This document shows, in pieces, positions 26,556-34,564 of a stretch of DNA of 64,000 nucleotides. The stretch's first letter is position 1; every line of letters begins with the position of its first letter. The DNA is from Hymenobacter cavernae (GTDB lineage: Bacteria; Bacteroidota; Bacteroidia; Cytophagales; Hymenobacteraceae), in assembly GCF_014641455.1 (NCBI RefSeq), contig NZ_BMHT01000006.1, positions 372,001-436,000 on the forward strand, read 5' to 3'. The position numbers and the translations under genes were made by a program. The notes under the pieces were generated by a model. The model saw only the letters and a list, made by a program, of their open reading frames with translations. It was not told where the DNA came from and made no database searches.

Positions 26556-27089
26556 TTAAAAAGCGCTCGGAAAATCCCGCATACTTACGAAAGCATTATC
26601 CCTATCCGAAATGATAGGCTCAGTAACTGGCCAGTCAAACCCAATACTATCCCATTTGATTCCTGCGTCAGCGCTCGGCTCGTACACGCTTGTGACATTA
26701 TAAACAACCGTAGCTGTGTCACTTAACGTCAGGAAGCCGTGCGCACAGCCACGCGGAATATAAACTGACTGCTGATTAGCGCTCAGCGGAATGGCAACGT
26801 GCTGCAAGTAAGTACCCGATGTTTGCCGTAAATCAACTATCACATCCAGGATATCACCCTGCGTCACGTAAACGAGCTTGTCATGCTCGTGCGGTGGCAA
26901 TTGAAAGTGCATACCCCGAATCACATTCTTATACGACTCGGAGTAGTAGCTTTCCTTAAACTCACTTGCCAACGCATTTGCCTGAAAGGACTGCGCATGA
27001 AACGTTTTTACGAATGTTCCTCGCTTGTCCTGACTAACAAAATTGTCAAGCACCATCACGCCCTCCAATGCAGTCGGCTTAACTTTCAT
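26556..27089 (-). CDS. RmlC/AscE-like sugar 3,5- or 5-epimerase
   Basis: About 177 residues from the ATG at 27089 (MKVKPTALEGVMV), overlapping the rfbG stop by 11 bases. A longer frame from 27182 would run deep into rfbG. The cupin fold of RmlC is recognisable: DKRGTFVKTF, VIRGMHFQLPP (catalytic His), VYIPRGCAHGFLTL and VVYNVTSVYEPSADAGIKW (catalytic Tyr region). In dTDP pathways this enzyme inverts C3 and C5; in the CDP-ascarylose pathway AscE inverts C5. Its place between rfbG and the SDR favours the latter. Confidence 0.83.
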   Translation of the reverse strand: MKVKPTALEGVMVLDNFVSQDKRGTFVKTFHAQSFQANALASEFKESYYSESYKNVIRGMHFQLPPHEHDKLVYVTQGDILDVIVDLRQTSGTYLQHVAIPLSANQQSVYIPRGCAHGFLTLSDTATVVYNVTSVYEPSADAGIKWDSIGFDWPVTEPIISDRDNAFVSMRDFPSAF

Positions 27090-28161
27090 GAGAAGCGTAG
27101 TCTGTGATTTGCTGAATAGTGAACTCTTTAACTGTTGCGGGCTGCTCTGCATACGCTTTATACCAAGCCAGAGTAGCCGCAATAGCTGCTTTAGCGTTGT
27201 AACGCGGCTGCCATCCGAGTACGCTGGTCGCCTTGCTGATATCTAGCTTTAACAATCCTGCTTCGTGCGGCTGATTTGCTAGCACCGGTTTTTCGTACGT
27301 GCCGGTTCCCCACAACTCAATAGCAGTCTGCACTAGTTCTTCAACCACCTTCGTGTCCTCAGCATAAGGGCCAAAGTTCCAACTGCCGCCATAGCGCAGT
27401 GGATCCAGGGCTAGCTTTGCCCCGAGCAACAGATAGCCACTCAGCGGCTCCAGCACGTGCTGCCACGGTCGCACGGCCTGCGGATTGCGCACCGTCACGG
27501 TTTGGCTGCTACGCAACGCCCGCACGATATCGGGAACAATCCGATCCTTGGCCCAGTCACCGCCCCCAATAACATTACCGGCGCGGGCGCTGGCAATGCC
27601 TTTCTGATGGCGCTCGAAAGCAGCAGGGTTGAAGAAAGACTGGGTATAAGAGTTGATAACAATTTCTGCGCATGCCTTGCTGGCACTGTACGGATCGTAG
27701 CCCCCGAGGCGGTCAGTTTCCCGGTAAGGATAAACCCATTCCTTGTTCTCGTACACCTTATCGGTTGTAATCAGAACAACCGTGCAGGGCTTTTCCAGCT
27801 TACGCACCGCATCCAGCACATAGGCAGTGCCGATGGCATTCACGGCGAAGGTTTCGGCCGGGATGTCGTAGGAAAGCCGAACCAGCGGCTGAGCCGCCAG
27901 ATGAAAAATAAAGTCGGGCTGAAAGCTTAGAACGGCGGCTTCCAGGGCGGCGCTATCGCGCAAGTCCGCAATAACAGAATGGCAGAGCGAATCACCTTTA
28001 ATAAGCTGATACAGGTCTTCGCCGGTTTCGGGAGCTAGGGCATACCCCTTTACTTCAGCGCCTAACAGGTGCAGCCACTGCAAAAGCCATGACCCTTTGA
28101 AGCCCGTGTGCCCGGTCAGGAAAACCTTTTTGCCTTTATAGACAGACGTAAGTTCTAGCAT
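27079..28161 (-). CDS. rfbG: CDP-glucose 4,6-dehydratase
   Basis: About 360 residues from the ATG at 28161 (MLELTSVYKGKKVFLTGHTGFKGSWL); that start sits 2 bases after the rfbF stop. The Rossmann motif GHTGFKG, FIFHLAAQPLVRLSY, LITTDKVYENKEW and YDPYSASKACAE (YxxxK) identify the CDP-glucose dehydratase subgroup. The HTGFKG wording and the DKVYEN block separate it from dTDP-glucose and GDP-mannose enzymes. It makes CDP-4-keto-6-deoxyglucose. The tail (about residues 330-360) is enriched in aromatic and acidic residues. Confidence 0.95.
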   Translation of the reverse strand: MLELTSVYKGKKVFLTGHTGFKGSWLLQWLHLLGAEVKGYALAPETGEDLYQLIKGDSLCHSVIADLRDSAALEAAVLSFQPDFIFHLAAQPLVRLSYDIPAETFAVNAIGTAYVLDAVRKLEKPCTVVLITTDKVYENKEWVYPYRETDRLGGYDPYSASKACAEIVINSYTQSFFNPAAFERHQKGIASARAGNVIGGGDWAKDRIVPDIVRALRSSQTVTVRNPQAVRPWQHVLEPLSGYLLLGAKLALDPLRYGGSWNFGPYAEDTKVVEELVQTAIELWGTGTYEKPVLANQPHEAGLLKLDISKATSVLGWQPRYNAKAAIAATLAWYKAYAEQPATVKEFTIQQITDYASHES

Positions 28162-28163
28162 AC

Positions 28164-28934
28164 TTACCAAGTCTTCCACTTAGCCAGGCCACTCTGCCAG
28201 TCATTACCTAGCTCCACTTTATCCCGCAGCGTATCCATCGGTTTCCAGAAGCCATGATGCTTGTACGCCTGCATCTGACCGGCCTCAGCAATCTGCTCGA
28301 GGGGTTCACGCTCCCAGATTGTCGTGTCGCCCTGGATGTAATCAATTACCTGGGGCTCACACACGAAAAATCCGCCGTTTATCCAGGCACCGTCGCCTTT
28401 TGGCTTCTCCGTGAACGATACTACTTCATTCTGCTCGCCAAAGTTGAGCGCTCCGAAGCGGCCGCTGGGCTGCACGGCCGTTACGGTGCATAGCTTTCCG
28501 CTCTGCTGGTGGTATTCCAGCGACTCCCGGATATTCACATCGGCTACACCATCACCATAGGTCAGGAAGAACGTTTCGTCGCCGATGTGTTGTTTCACGC
28601 GCTTAATGCGACCACCAGTCATTGTTTCGAACCCAGTGTCAACCAACGTGATATTCCAGGGTTCGGCGTAGCTGTCATGCACTTTCACCGCATTTTCCTT
28701 CAAGGAAATTGTGACGTCAGATTTGTGCAGAAAGTAGTTGGCAAAATACTCCTTGATGACGTAGCCTTTATACCCCAGGCAGATAACGAAATCATTGAAA
28801 CCATGAGAGGAATAAATCTTCATGATATGCCACAGAATAGGCATATCACCAATCTCCACCATAGGCTTGGGCTTGAGTACGGTTTCCTCAGAAAGGCGAG
28901 TACCTAAGCCGCCAGCCAGAATTACTACTTTCAT
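28164..28934 (-). CDS. rfbF: Glucose-1-phosphate cytidylyltransferase
   Basis: This 256-residue nucleotidyltransferase begins MKVVILAGGLGTRLSEET with KPKPMVEIGDMPILWHIM, FVICLGYKGYVIKEYF and GDETFFLTYGDGVADVNI. The block CLGYKGYVIKEYF and the length are typical of RfbF rather than RmlA or GalU. It forms CDP-glucose, feeding RfbG and RfbH. It is 3 bases downstream of the Wzt-like ABC gene, so the sugar-nucleotide module and the exporter are probably one transcript. Confidence 0.96.
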   Translation of the reverse strand: MKVVILAGGLGTRLSEETVLKPKPMVEIGDMPILWHIMKIYSSHGFNDFVICLGYKGYVIKEYFANYFLHKSDVTISLKENAVKVHDSYAEPWNITLVDTGFETMTGGRIKRVKQHIGDETFFLTYGDGVADVNIRESLEYHQQSGKLCTVTAVQPSGRFGALNFGEQNEVVSFTEKPKGDGAWINGGFFVCEPQVIDYIQGDTTIWEREPLEQIAEAGQMQAYKHHGFWKPMDTLRDKVELGNDWQSGLAKWKTW

Positions 28935-28937
28935 CAG

Positions 28938-30236
28938 TTAGATAGCTTTTATGTCAACGTTATGAAAATTCACAGCGCCCCATCCGGAATGCCACAAAAC
29001 CATCATCTGCGTCTTGGAAGTGTCTTTGTAAGCTATTTCGAAGAACAAGGTTTTAGTAACAACATCGTATTCTGTTGCCCCTATTAGCTCATTACCGATT
29101 CCTACAGAAAAATCAAGATAATACTGGCCTTTTGCCAGCTGATGATCCTTTAGTGTGATAACAAAGTCCTTGGTCTCTCCTTTTCTTATTGACAAGGTTT
29201 CCTGGGAGAAGAAGGTACCAACTGCACTCTCATCCATCTTAAAGATGGAAAAGGCTATCCGAAAATCCTCCCGATCAATTTTACTCTTAAGCGTTATCAG
29301 AATAGCAATATCGTCTTCTGTTGAATACATGTTCTTTTCAACAGGATTTACGAATTCGATAGAATCATACTCTATCTGCCTCAGCAGATCATACTCCCTA
29401 TTTTTATCCGTTATCTTAATTCTGGTATCGGTGTTGAAGCTCAGAAAATTGGTGATATAATAATCTATGACTTCATCCGCGCTTCCGGAAAAGGAGACTT
29501 TCCCGGTTTCCATCAGAATGCCGGTTGTACAGATATTCTTAAGCGCAGGCATGCTATGGCTCACAAACAGGATGGTCCGCCCATCATTGCGGCTTACATC
29601 TTTCATGCGACCCAGGCACTTCTTCTGAAACTCGGCGTCGCCGACCGCCAGCACTTCGTCGACAATCAGGATTTCCGGCTCCAGAAATGCGGCTACGGCA
29701 AAGGCCAGGCGCACATACATGCCACTACTGTAGCGCTTTACCGGAGTGTCAATGTAGCGTTCCACCCCGGAGAAGTCGACGATTTCATCGAATTTGCTCT
29801 GGATTTCAGCCTTGTTCATGCCTAGGATGGCACCATTCAGGAAAACGTTTTCCCGGCCTGTCAGCTCCGGATGAAATCCGGTGCCGACTTCCAGCAGCGA
29901 GGCAATACGACCATTTATCTTGATGCTACCCCTGGATGGGCCCGTCACCTTCGAAAGGATCTTGAGCAGCGTAGACTTACCGGCGCCATTACGACCAATG
30001 ATACCGAGCACCTCGCCCTGCTTTACCTCAAAGTTTACGTCCTTCAGTGACCAAACATAGTTGCTACCGCCCTTTTTAGTCCGGTCGTTTGTTTCGCCGA
30101 TTGTAGCGAATGGATCTTCTTTGCCGCGAGTTCTAGCCCACCAGCGGCTGAGATCCTGCCCTAAAGTGCCCGTACCTATCTCTCCCAGGCGATATAGCTT
30201 ACCTAGGTTTTCAACTTTTATAGCAATGTCGCTCAT
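28938..30236 (-). CDS. wzt: Polysaccharide ABC transporter ATP-binding subunit with C-terminal carbohydrate-binding domain (Wzt-like)
   Basis: About 432 residues from the ATG at 30236. The nucleotide-binding domain has Walker A GRNGAGKS at 81-88, signature YSSGMYVRLAFA near 170, Walker B ILIVDEVLAVGDA near 190 and a switch histidine in VSHSM. An additional beta-rich domain spans about 285-432, as in Wzt of ABC-dependent O-antigen export, where it recognises the non-reducing end of the chain. The partner permease is at 30303. Such a domain implies a terminal modification on the polymer; no WbdD-like capping enzyme is in the window. Confidence 0.92.
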   Translation of the reverse strand: MSDIAIKVENLGKLYRLGEIGTGTLGQDLSRWWARTRGKEDPFATIGETNDRTKKGGSNYVWSLKDVNFEVKQGEVLGIIGRNGAGKSTLLKILSKVTGPSRGSIKINGRIASLLEVGTGFHPELTGRENVFLNGAILGMNKAEIQSKFDEIVDFSGVERYIDTPVKRYSSGMYVRLAFAVAAFLEPEILIVDEVLAVGDAEFQKKCLGRMKDVSRNDGRTILFVSHSMPALKNICTTGILMETGKVSFSGSADEVIDYYITNFLSFNTDTRIKITDKNREYDLLRQIEYDSIEFVNPVEKNMYSTEDDIAILITLKSKIDREDFRIAFSIFKMDESAVGTFFSQETLSIRKGETKDFVITLKDHQLAKGQYYLDFSVGIGNELIGATEYDVVTKTLFFEIAYKDTSKTQMMVLWHSGWGAVNFHNVDIKAI

Positions 30237-30302
30237 CAAAAAATCGTCTGCTCAGTGTCTAGATTTCACCTCACTTAAAGGAGTCAGATGCCCTCACCCT
30301 TT

Positions 30303-31199
30303 CTACACTGTATCAGTGAAGCTCTTTTGTACTTTATTGAAGATAATCGTACCGGCGAGCATAACGACTATCGTCACGGCCAGGCTATAACTCAGATACC
30401 CCCAGCTAAAACTACCCGTACCCAGGAAGGCATAGCGAAAAGCTTCCACGATGCAGCTCATTGGGTTAGCCATAATGAGCCACTTGTACTTGGCCGGAAT
30501 GCTCGACAGCGGATAGATGACCGGGGTAGCGTACATCAGGAGCTGCATACCGAAAGCCAGCAGCATAGCCAGGTCACGGTACTTGGTAGTCATGGCACTG
30601 AAGATCATACCTAGCCCCAGCGACAACACCCCCATGATGATGACCAGCACAGGAGTCAGAATAATCAGTGCGTTCGGGTGGATGGAGCTGCCTTTTACGA
30701 TATAGTACAGCCACACCATGATAAAGAGCGCAAACTGAACCCCAAAACGAGCCAGATTGGAAATAACAATAGAAAGCGGCATGGTGAGGCGCGGGAAGTA
30801 CACCTTGCCAAACATTCCTGCGTTGTCGCGCAGAACGGTGGAAGTGTTCATCAGCGTCAGCGAGAAGTAGTTCCAGATCGTGATGCCTGACAGGTAGAAT
30901 ACCGTTGTGGGTAGGCCGTCCGTTGAAAGCTTCGCTACATTGCCGAAGATAATGACGTAGATAATCGTCGTCAGGAGCGGCTGGATGAAGAACCAGATGG
31001 GACCAAGCACCGTCTGCTTATAGGTCGAGACGAAGTCGCGCCGCACGAACAGCATCACCAAATCGCGGTAGCGCCACACGTCTTTGAGACCTAGGTCCAG
31101 CAGACTAGTTTTCGGCTGGATTACTTCGGTCCACTCCTCCGGCTCTGCGGTTGCGGGAGCTGGGCGCCCAGGTTTGGTCAAAACATCAGTAGAATCCAC
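30303..31199 (-). CDS. wzm: Polysaccharide ABC transporter permease (Wzm-like)
   Basis: About 298 residues with a GTG start; the next in-frame ATG is 50 residues in, inside the conserved domain. The permease has six hydrophobic segments, with RDLVMLFVRRDFVSTYKQTVLGPIWFFIQP leading into the first, and AMTTKYRDLAMLL and the final segments characteristic of ABC-2 exporters of O-antigen, capsule or teichoic acid. It forms the channel for lipid-linked polysaccharide with the Wzt-like ATPase. A TAACTTTG promoter element lies 30 bases upstream, so it seems to head the exporter/rfb operon. Confidence 0.92.
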   Translation of the reverse strand: MDSTDVLTKPGRPAPATAEPEEWTEVIQPKTSLLDLGLKDVWRYRDLVMLFVRRDFVSTYKQTVLGPIWFFIQPLLTTIIYVIIFGNVAKLSTDGLPTTVFYLSGITIWNYFSLTLMNTSTVLRDNAGMFGKVYFPRLTMPLSIVISNLARFGVQFALFIMVWLYYIVKGSSIHPNALIILTPVLVIIMGVLSLGLGMIFSAMTTKYRDLAMLLAFGMQLLMYATPVIYPLSSIPAKYKWLIMANPMSCIVEAFRYAFLGTGSFSWGYLSYSLAVTIVVMLAGTIIFNKVQKSFTDTV

Positions 31200-31228
31200 G
31201 GCGAGCTATAAGGGGATATTTTGGGGCA

Positions 31229-31236
31229 CAAAGTTA
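31229..31236 (-). promoter_or_regulatory. Bacteroidota -7 element TAACTTTG for the wzm-wzt-rfb operon
   Basis: On the reverse strand the sequence reads TAACTTTG, an exact TAnnTTTG match, about 30 bases upstream of the wzm start. A transcription start a few bases below it would leave a leader of about 20-25 bases. No TTG at the expected -33 position is seen. Confidence 0.55.
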
Positions 31237-31355
31237 ATCAAAACAAAACCAAGCGCTGTCATAGAATCCAGATCTACCCCGGCGCTGGCAAAAGCAGCTT
31301 GCTTCACAAGCTCGGGCCCGCTTCCCCAATAAGCAGGCCAGATAGAAATGCAAAA

Positions 31356-31380
31356 AGCTGTATATTAAGGCTATACAGCT
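31356..31380 (-). terminator. Rho-independent terminator after the GT2 gene at 31429
   Basis: AGCTGTATA pairs with TATACAGCT around a 7-base loop, and on the reverse strand the hairpin is followed by TTTTT. It lies about 50 bases past the stop of the polyprenyl-type GT2 gene, separating that transcription unit from wzm. Confidence 0.75.
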
Positions 31381-31428
31381 GATAATCAGGCCTAAAATTA
31401 CAGAAGCGTACGACAGCTGTAGTAAGGC

Positions 31429-32397
31429 TCAGCTCTGCGGCAGTTGTCTATCGGCACCTAGGTTACTCTGCTCATACACCTGCTGCACGACGTACAGCGG
31501 GCGTTTGCGGGCGGCATCGAGGCCCCGCCACACGTATTCGCCAATGATGCCGAGGGCAATCATCTGGAAGGCCGCCACGAACAGCATCACCACCATCAGG
31601 GCCGTCCAGCCTTCCACCTGAATGTCGCCCAGTTCTTTCAACACGGCGATGTAGATGCCGTAGAACAAGGCTCCGAAACCCAGCAGGATACCCAGCACGG
31701 AAATAGCCCGAATAGGAAAGAAGGAAAAAGCCATGATGGAGTCGATCAGCAGCTTCACCTTCTTCTGGAGCGTCCAGCGCGACTTACCGAGCTTTCGTTT
31801 GCGCCGCACGTAGGGGATGTTCACGTAGGGGTAGCCGAGCCACACCATCAGGTAGAAGATATTGCTGTTGCGCTCTTTCAGCCGCAAAATCTCTTCGGCT
31901 ACGTGCCGGTCGAAGAATACGAAATCGAAGCCGCCGTCGGGGATGTTGGGTAGGGCAATGCGCTTCATCAGGGCATGAAACGTATTGGCGAAGAACTTCT
32001 GCAAGCCTGTTTCTTCCCGATCCTGGCGGTTGCCAATAATCAGCTTTAGTCCTTTTTTCCAGTACTCGTACATCTGCACCATCAGCTCCGGGGGGTCCTG
32101 CATATCGGCGGTGATGATGGCCAGACAGTCGCCGGTGGCATGTTCCATGCCCGCCACAATGGCATTGTAGGAGCCGACATTGCCAGCCAGCTCTACCACG
32201 CGTACCTTGTCGGGGTAGGCGGCTCGAAACGTGAGCAACTCGCGCAAGGTATTATCGCGCGAGCCATCGTCGACCAGTACATATTCGAAGGTGACTTCGG
32301 GCGGGAACAGCGCTTCATTGGCAATCAGCTCACGGGCAGTAATAGGAATATTTGCCTCGTTGAAATAGCATGGAATGACGATGGAGAGCTTGGGCAT
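31429..32397 (-). CDS. Polyisoprenyl-phosphate-type GT2 glycosyltransferase with two C-terminal membrane helices
   Basis: This 322-residue protein has KLSIVIPCYFNEANIPITARELI, YVLVDDGSRDNTLREL, DCLAIITADMQDPPELM (ADMQDPP metal site near residue 97) and KLIIGNRQDREETG. Two hydrophobic segments follow at about 230-255 and 270-295. This is the DPM1/GtrB/ArnC layout, enzymes that load a sugar on undecaprenyl phosphate for use on the periplasmic face. It could serve a side-branch or cap modification of the polysaccharide. It has its own terminator. Confidence 0.9.
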   Translation of the reverse strand: MPKLSIVIPCYFNEANIPITARELIANEALFPPEVTFEYVLVDDGSRDNTLRELLTFRAAYPDKVRVVELAGNVGSYNAIVAGMEHATGDCLAIITADMQDPPELMVQMYEYWKKGLKLIIGNRQDREETGLQKFFANTFHALMKRIALPNIPDGGFDFVFFDRHVAEEILRLKERNSNIFYLMVWLGYPYVNIPYVRRKRKLGKSRWTLQKKVKLLIDSIMAFSFFPIRAISVLGILLGFGALFYGIYIAVLKELGDIQVEGWTALMVVMLFVAAFQMIALGIIGEYVWRGLDAARKRPLYVVQQVYEQSNLGADRQLPQS

Positions 32398-32490
32398 AGG
32401 GGGCTAAAGGTAAGCAGCCGAACGGCTCGATCAGCCGCTTTTTAGCTGGAATAAGCGCGGCCGTTGGTTAGGCGCCGAGGATAAGACAGC

Positions 32491-33603
32491 TCACGCGTGA
32501 GCCGTGTAGAAAGCGCGGATGTGCTCCGCGACTGTCTGCACTTGCCCGGGGCTCATGCCAGGCCACAGCGGCAGGCTCAGGCAGGTGGCGGCTATTTCTT
32601 CAGCCAAGGGGAAATCACCGGCTTTGTAACCTAGGTTTTGGTAAGCTACCTGCAAATGCGGCGGCACCGGATAATGAATGAGCGTACCTATTTCACGCTC
32701 AGCGAGGTAGCGTTGCAGCGCGTCGCGGTGCGGGGTGCGCACTACGTAGAGATGGTATACGTGCGTAGCGTTCGGTGCTACTTGCGGCAATTGCAAACCC
32801 GATAAGCCGGCCAGCGCCTCCTGGTACTGAGCGGCCAGTGCCTGCCGCTGCTGCGTCCATTCGGTGAGCATGGGCAGCTTGGCGCTGAGGATGGCGGCTT
32901 GCAGCTCGTCGAGGCGCGAGTTGTAGCCGAGAACTTCGTTGTAGTACTTCTGCTGGGAGCCGTAGTTCCGCAGGATACGGATTTGCTGCGCCAACTTTTC
33001 ATCATTGGTCGTGATGGCGCCGGCGTCGCCAAGGGCACCTAGGTTTTTGCCGGGATAAAAGCTGGTTGCGTTGATTGCGCCAAAGCTGCCCGTCAGCTGT
33101 CCGCCGAAGGACGCGCCTTGCGCCTGCGCATTGTCTTCCACCACGTGCAGACCATGTGCTTCGGCAATGGTCATAATCGCCGGCATCTCGCAGGCCTCCC
33201 CGTACAAATGCACCGGCATGATGGCGCGGGTGCGCGGCGTAATAGCGGCTTCAAGGCGAGCCGGGTCGAGGTTGTAGGTACCTAGGTTCGGCTCTACCGG
33301 CACCGGCGTTGCCCCTACTAGCGACACGGCCAGCCAGGTAGCAATGTAGGTATTGGAAGGAACCAGCACTTCGTCGCCGGCCTGAATGCCGAGGGCTTTT
33401 AGCGCTAAGTGCAAAGCATCCAAGCCATTGGCTACGCCCACGCAGGCCGTGGTCTGGTTGAATACCGCATATTCAGCCTCAAACCGTTTTACGGACTCGC
33501 CCAGCACGTACCACTCCGAATCGAACACCTGCGTCATGGCGGCCAGCACCTGCGCCCGTATCTGCTGGTTTTGGGGGCCGAAAGAAAGAAAAGGAATGGC
33601 CAT
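32491..33603 (-). CDS. dTDP-3-amino-3,6-dideoxyhexose aminotransferase, FdtB/QdtB-like
   Basis: About 370 residues from the ATG at 33603 (MAIPFLSFGPQNQQIRAQVL), chosen because a start at 33636 would overlap the acetyltransferase gene. The DegT-family PLP site shows VVEDNAQAQGASF (aspartate D157) and Schiff-base lysine K186 in FYPGKNLGALGDAG. The wording matches FdtB and QdtB, which aminate the C3 ketone made by FdtA or QdtA to give dTDP-Fuc3N or dTDP-Qui3N. An FdtA-like ketoisomerase is two genes upstream, which supports this assignment. Confidence 0.85.
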   Translation of the reverse strand: MAIPFLSFGPQNQQIRAQVLAAMTQVFDSEWYVLGESVKRFEAEYAVFNQTTACVGVANGLDALHLALKALGIQAGDEVLVPSNTYIATWLAVSLVGATPVPVEPNLGTYNLDPARLEAAITPRTRAIMPVHLYGEACEMPAIMTIAEAHGLHVVEDNAQAQGASFGGQLTGSFGAINATSFYPGKNLGALGDAGAITTNDEKLAQQIRILRNYGSQQKYYNEVLGYNSRLDELQAAILSAKLPMLTEWTQQRQALAAQYQEALAGLSGLQLPQVAPNATHVYHLYVVRTPHRDALQRYLAEREIGTLIHYPVPPHLQVAYQNLGYKAGDFPLAEEIAATCLSLPLWPGMSPGQVQTVAEHIRAFYTAHA

Positions 33604-33619
33604 AGGTGCCCGGTTAGTG

Positions 33620-34564
33620 TTAGTTGGAGCAGGCAATAATCTGGCTGCTGCCGCTTAGTTTGAAACCTAGCTTTTCGTTGGTCCGGAAAACGGCGCGGTT
33701 GGTAGCCTGCGTGGTCATCAGCACGTACTGCTTGTTGAGCTGGCGGGCACGCTGGATGGTTTCGGCGACCAGCTTCAGATGCCAGCCGCGGTTTGCAGGC
33801 CCCACTGCCGTTAGTACCACCCGCGACAAGCAGCAACCTAGCTTTTCCGCATCGGCAGACAGGTCGCTGATGGCCAGGAAAGAGTCTACTGGCTTATCTG
33901 GTTCGGCGGGCACCAGCACTTGGTCGCAGTAGCCGAGCACGGCAGCAGAGGCATAGCGCGCCAGAAAAGCGTCAGCCCGCTCCTTGCCAAACCACTCATC
34001 GGCGTGGAAACGGTCGTACTCGTTGCGAGCGGCAGCGGCAATGGCGCCAACAAGAGCAGCCTCCGTCGGCTGAGCAGCGCGCACGGGATAGCGCTCATGC
34101 AGGAAGTCGCTAATAGCATCGTGAAAATACGTCAGCCGATTTTCTACTAACCGCCAACCTGCCTTGGTCAATGCCTGAGCTAGCTTGTTGTCTTCCGTGG
34201 GCAGTTCCGCGAAGCAGTAGAATTTTCCTTGCTGATGCAGGTGGTTTTCGAAGGCGACGGCTGCCTGCGCCAGCTCCGACAGCGGCGTACCTAGGTCGTA
34301 CAAAACCGTAAATAGCTTGTAAGTGTTTGTGCCGAAGAAATCCGTATCCCAAGCCAGAAACGTGTAGAGAAACTGCACAACTCCGCTTAAGGTAACCGCC
34401 TCAAACACCTGTTGATCTGGCGATTCTGTGAACCGCAGCGCCCGACCTGTACCGAATAGCTCCTGCTGCCTGGCTTGATCGAGGGCCCGCACACCAGCAT
34501 ACGGCGAGTAGAAAAACAGCTTTTCGGCCCTGGCCGCGACGAGCGCAGCTGCTACTTCGCCCAT
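33620..34564 (-). CDS. GNAT-family acetyltransferase, WecD-like
   Basis: This 314-residue protein has FLAWDTDFFGTNTYKLF near residues 67-83, the wording found in WecD dTDP-fucosamine acetyltransferase, and a C-terminal GNAT core with VVLTAVGPANRGWHLKLVAETIQRARQLNKQYVLMTTQATNRAVFRTNEKLGFK. The acetyl-CoA site is rather degenerate (GPANRGWHL in place of RGxGxG). It most likely N-acetylates the 3-amino sugar of the FdtA/FdtB cassette, or the 4-amino sugar from the wecE-like gene. It overlaps the ketoisomerase gene by 13 bases. Confidence 0.75.
   Translation of the reverse strand: MGEVAAALVAARAEKLFFYSPYAGVRALDQARQQELFGTGRALRFTESPDQQVFEAVTLSGVVQFLYTFLAWDTDFFGTNTYKLFTVLYDLGTPLSELAQAAVAFENHLHQQGKFYCFAELPTEDNKLAQALTKAGWRLVENRLTYFHDAISDFLHERYPVRAAQPTEAALVGAIAAAARNEYDRFHADEWFGKERADAFLARYASAAVLGYCDQVLVPAEPDKPVDSFLAISDLSADAEKLGCCLSRVVLTAVGPANRGWHLKLVAETIQRARQLNKQYVLMTTQATNRAVFRTNEKLGFKLSGSSQIIACSN

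Noticed and set aside
27090..27182. N-terminal extension of the epimerase gene
   Set aside because: It would overlap rfbG by about 100 bases and lacks any similarity to RmlC; the ATG at 27089 starts at the usual place of the family.
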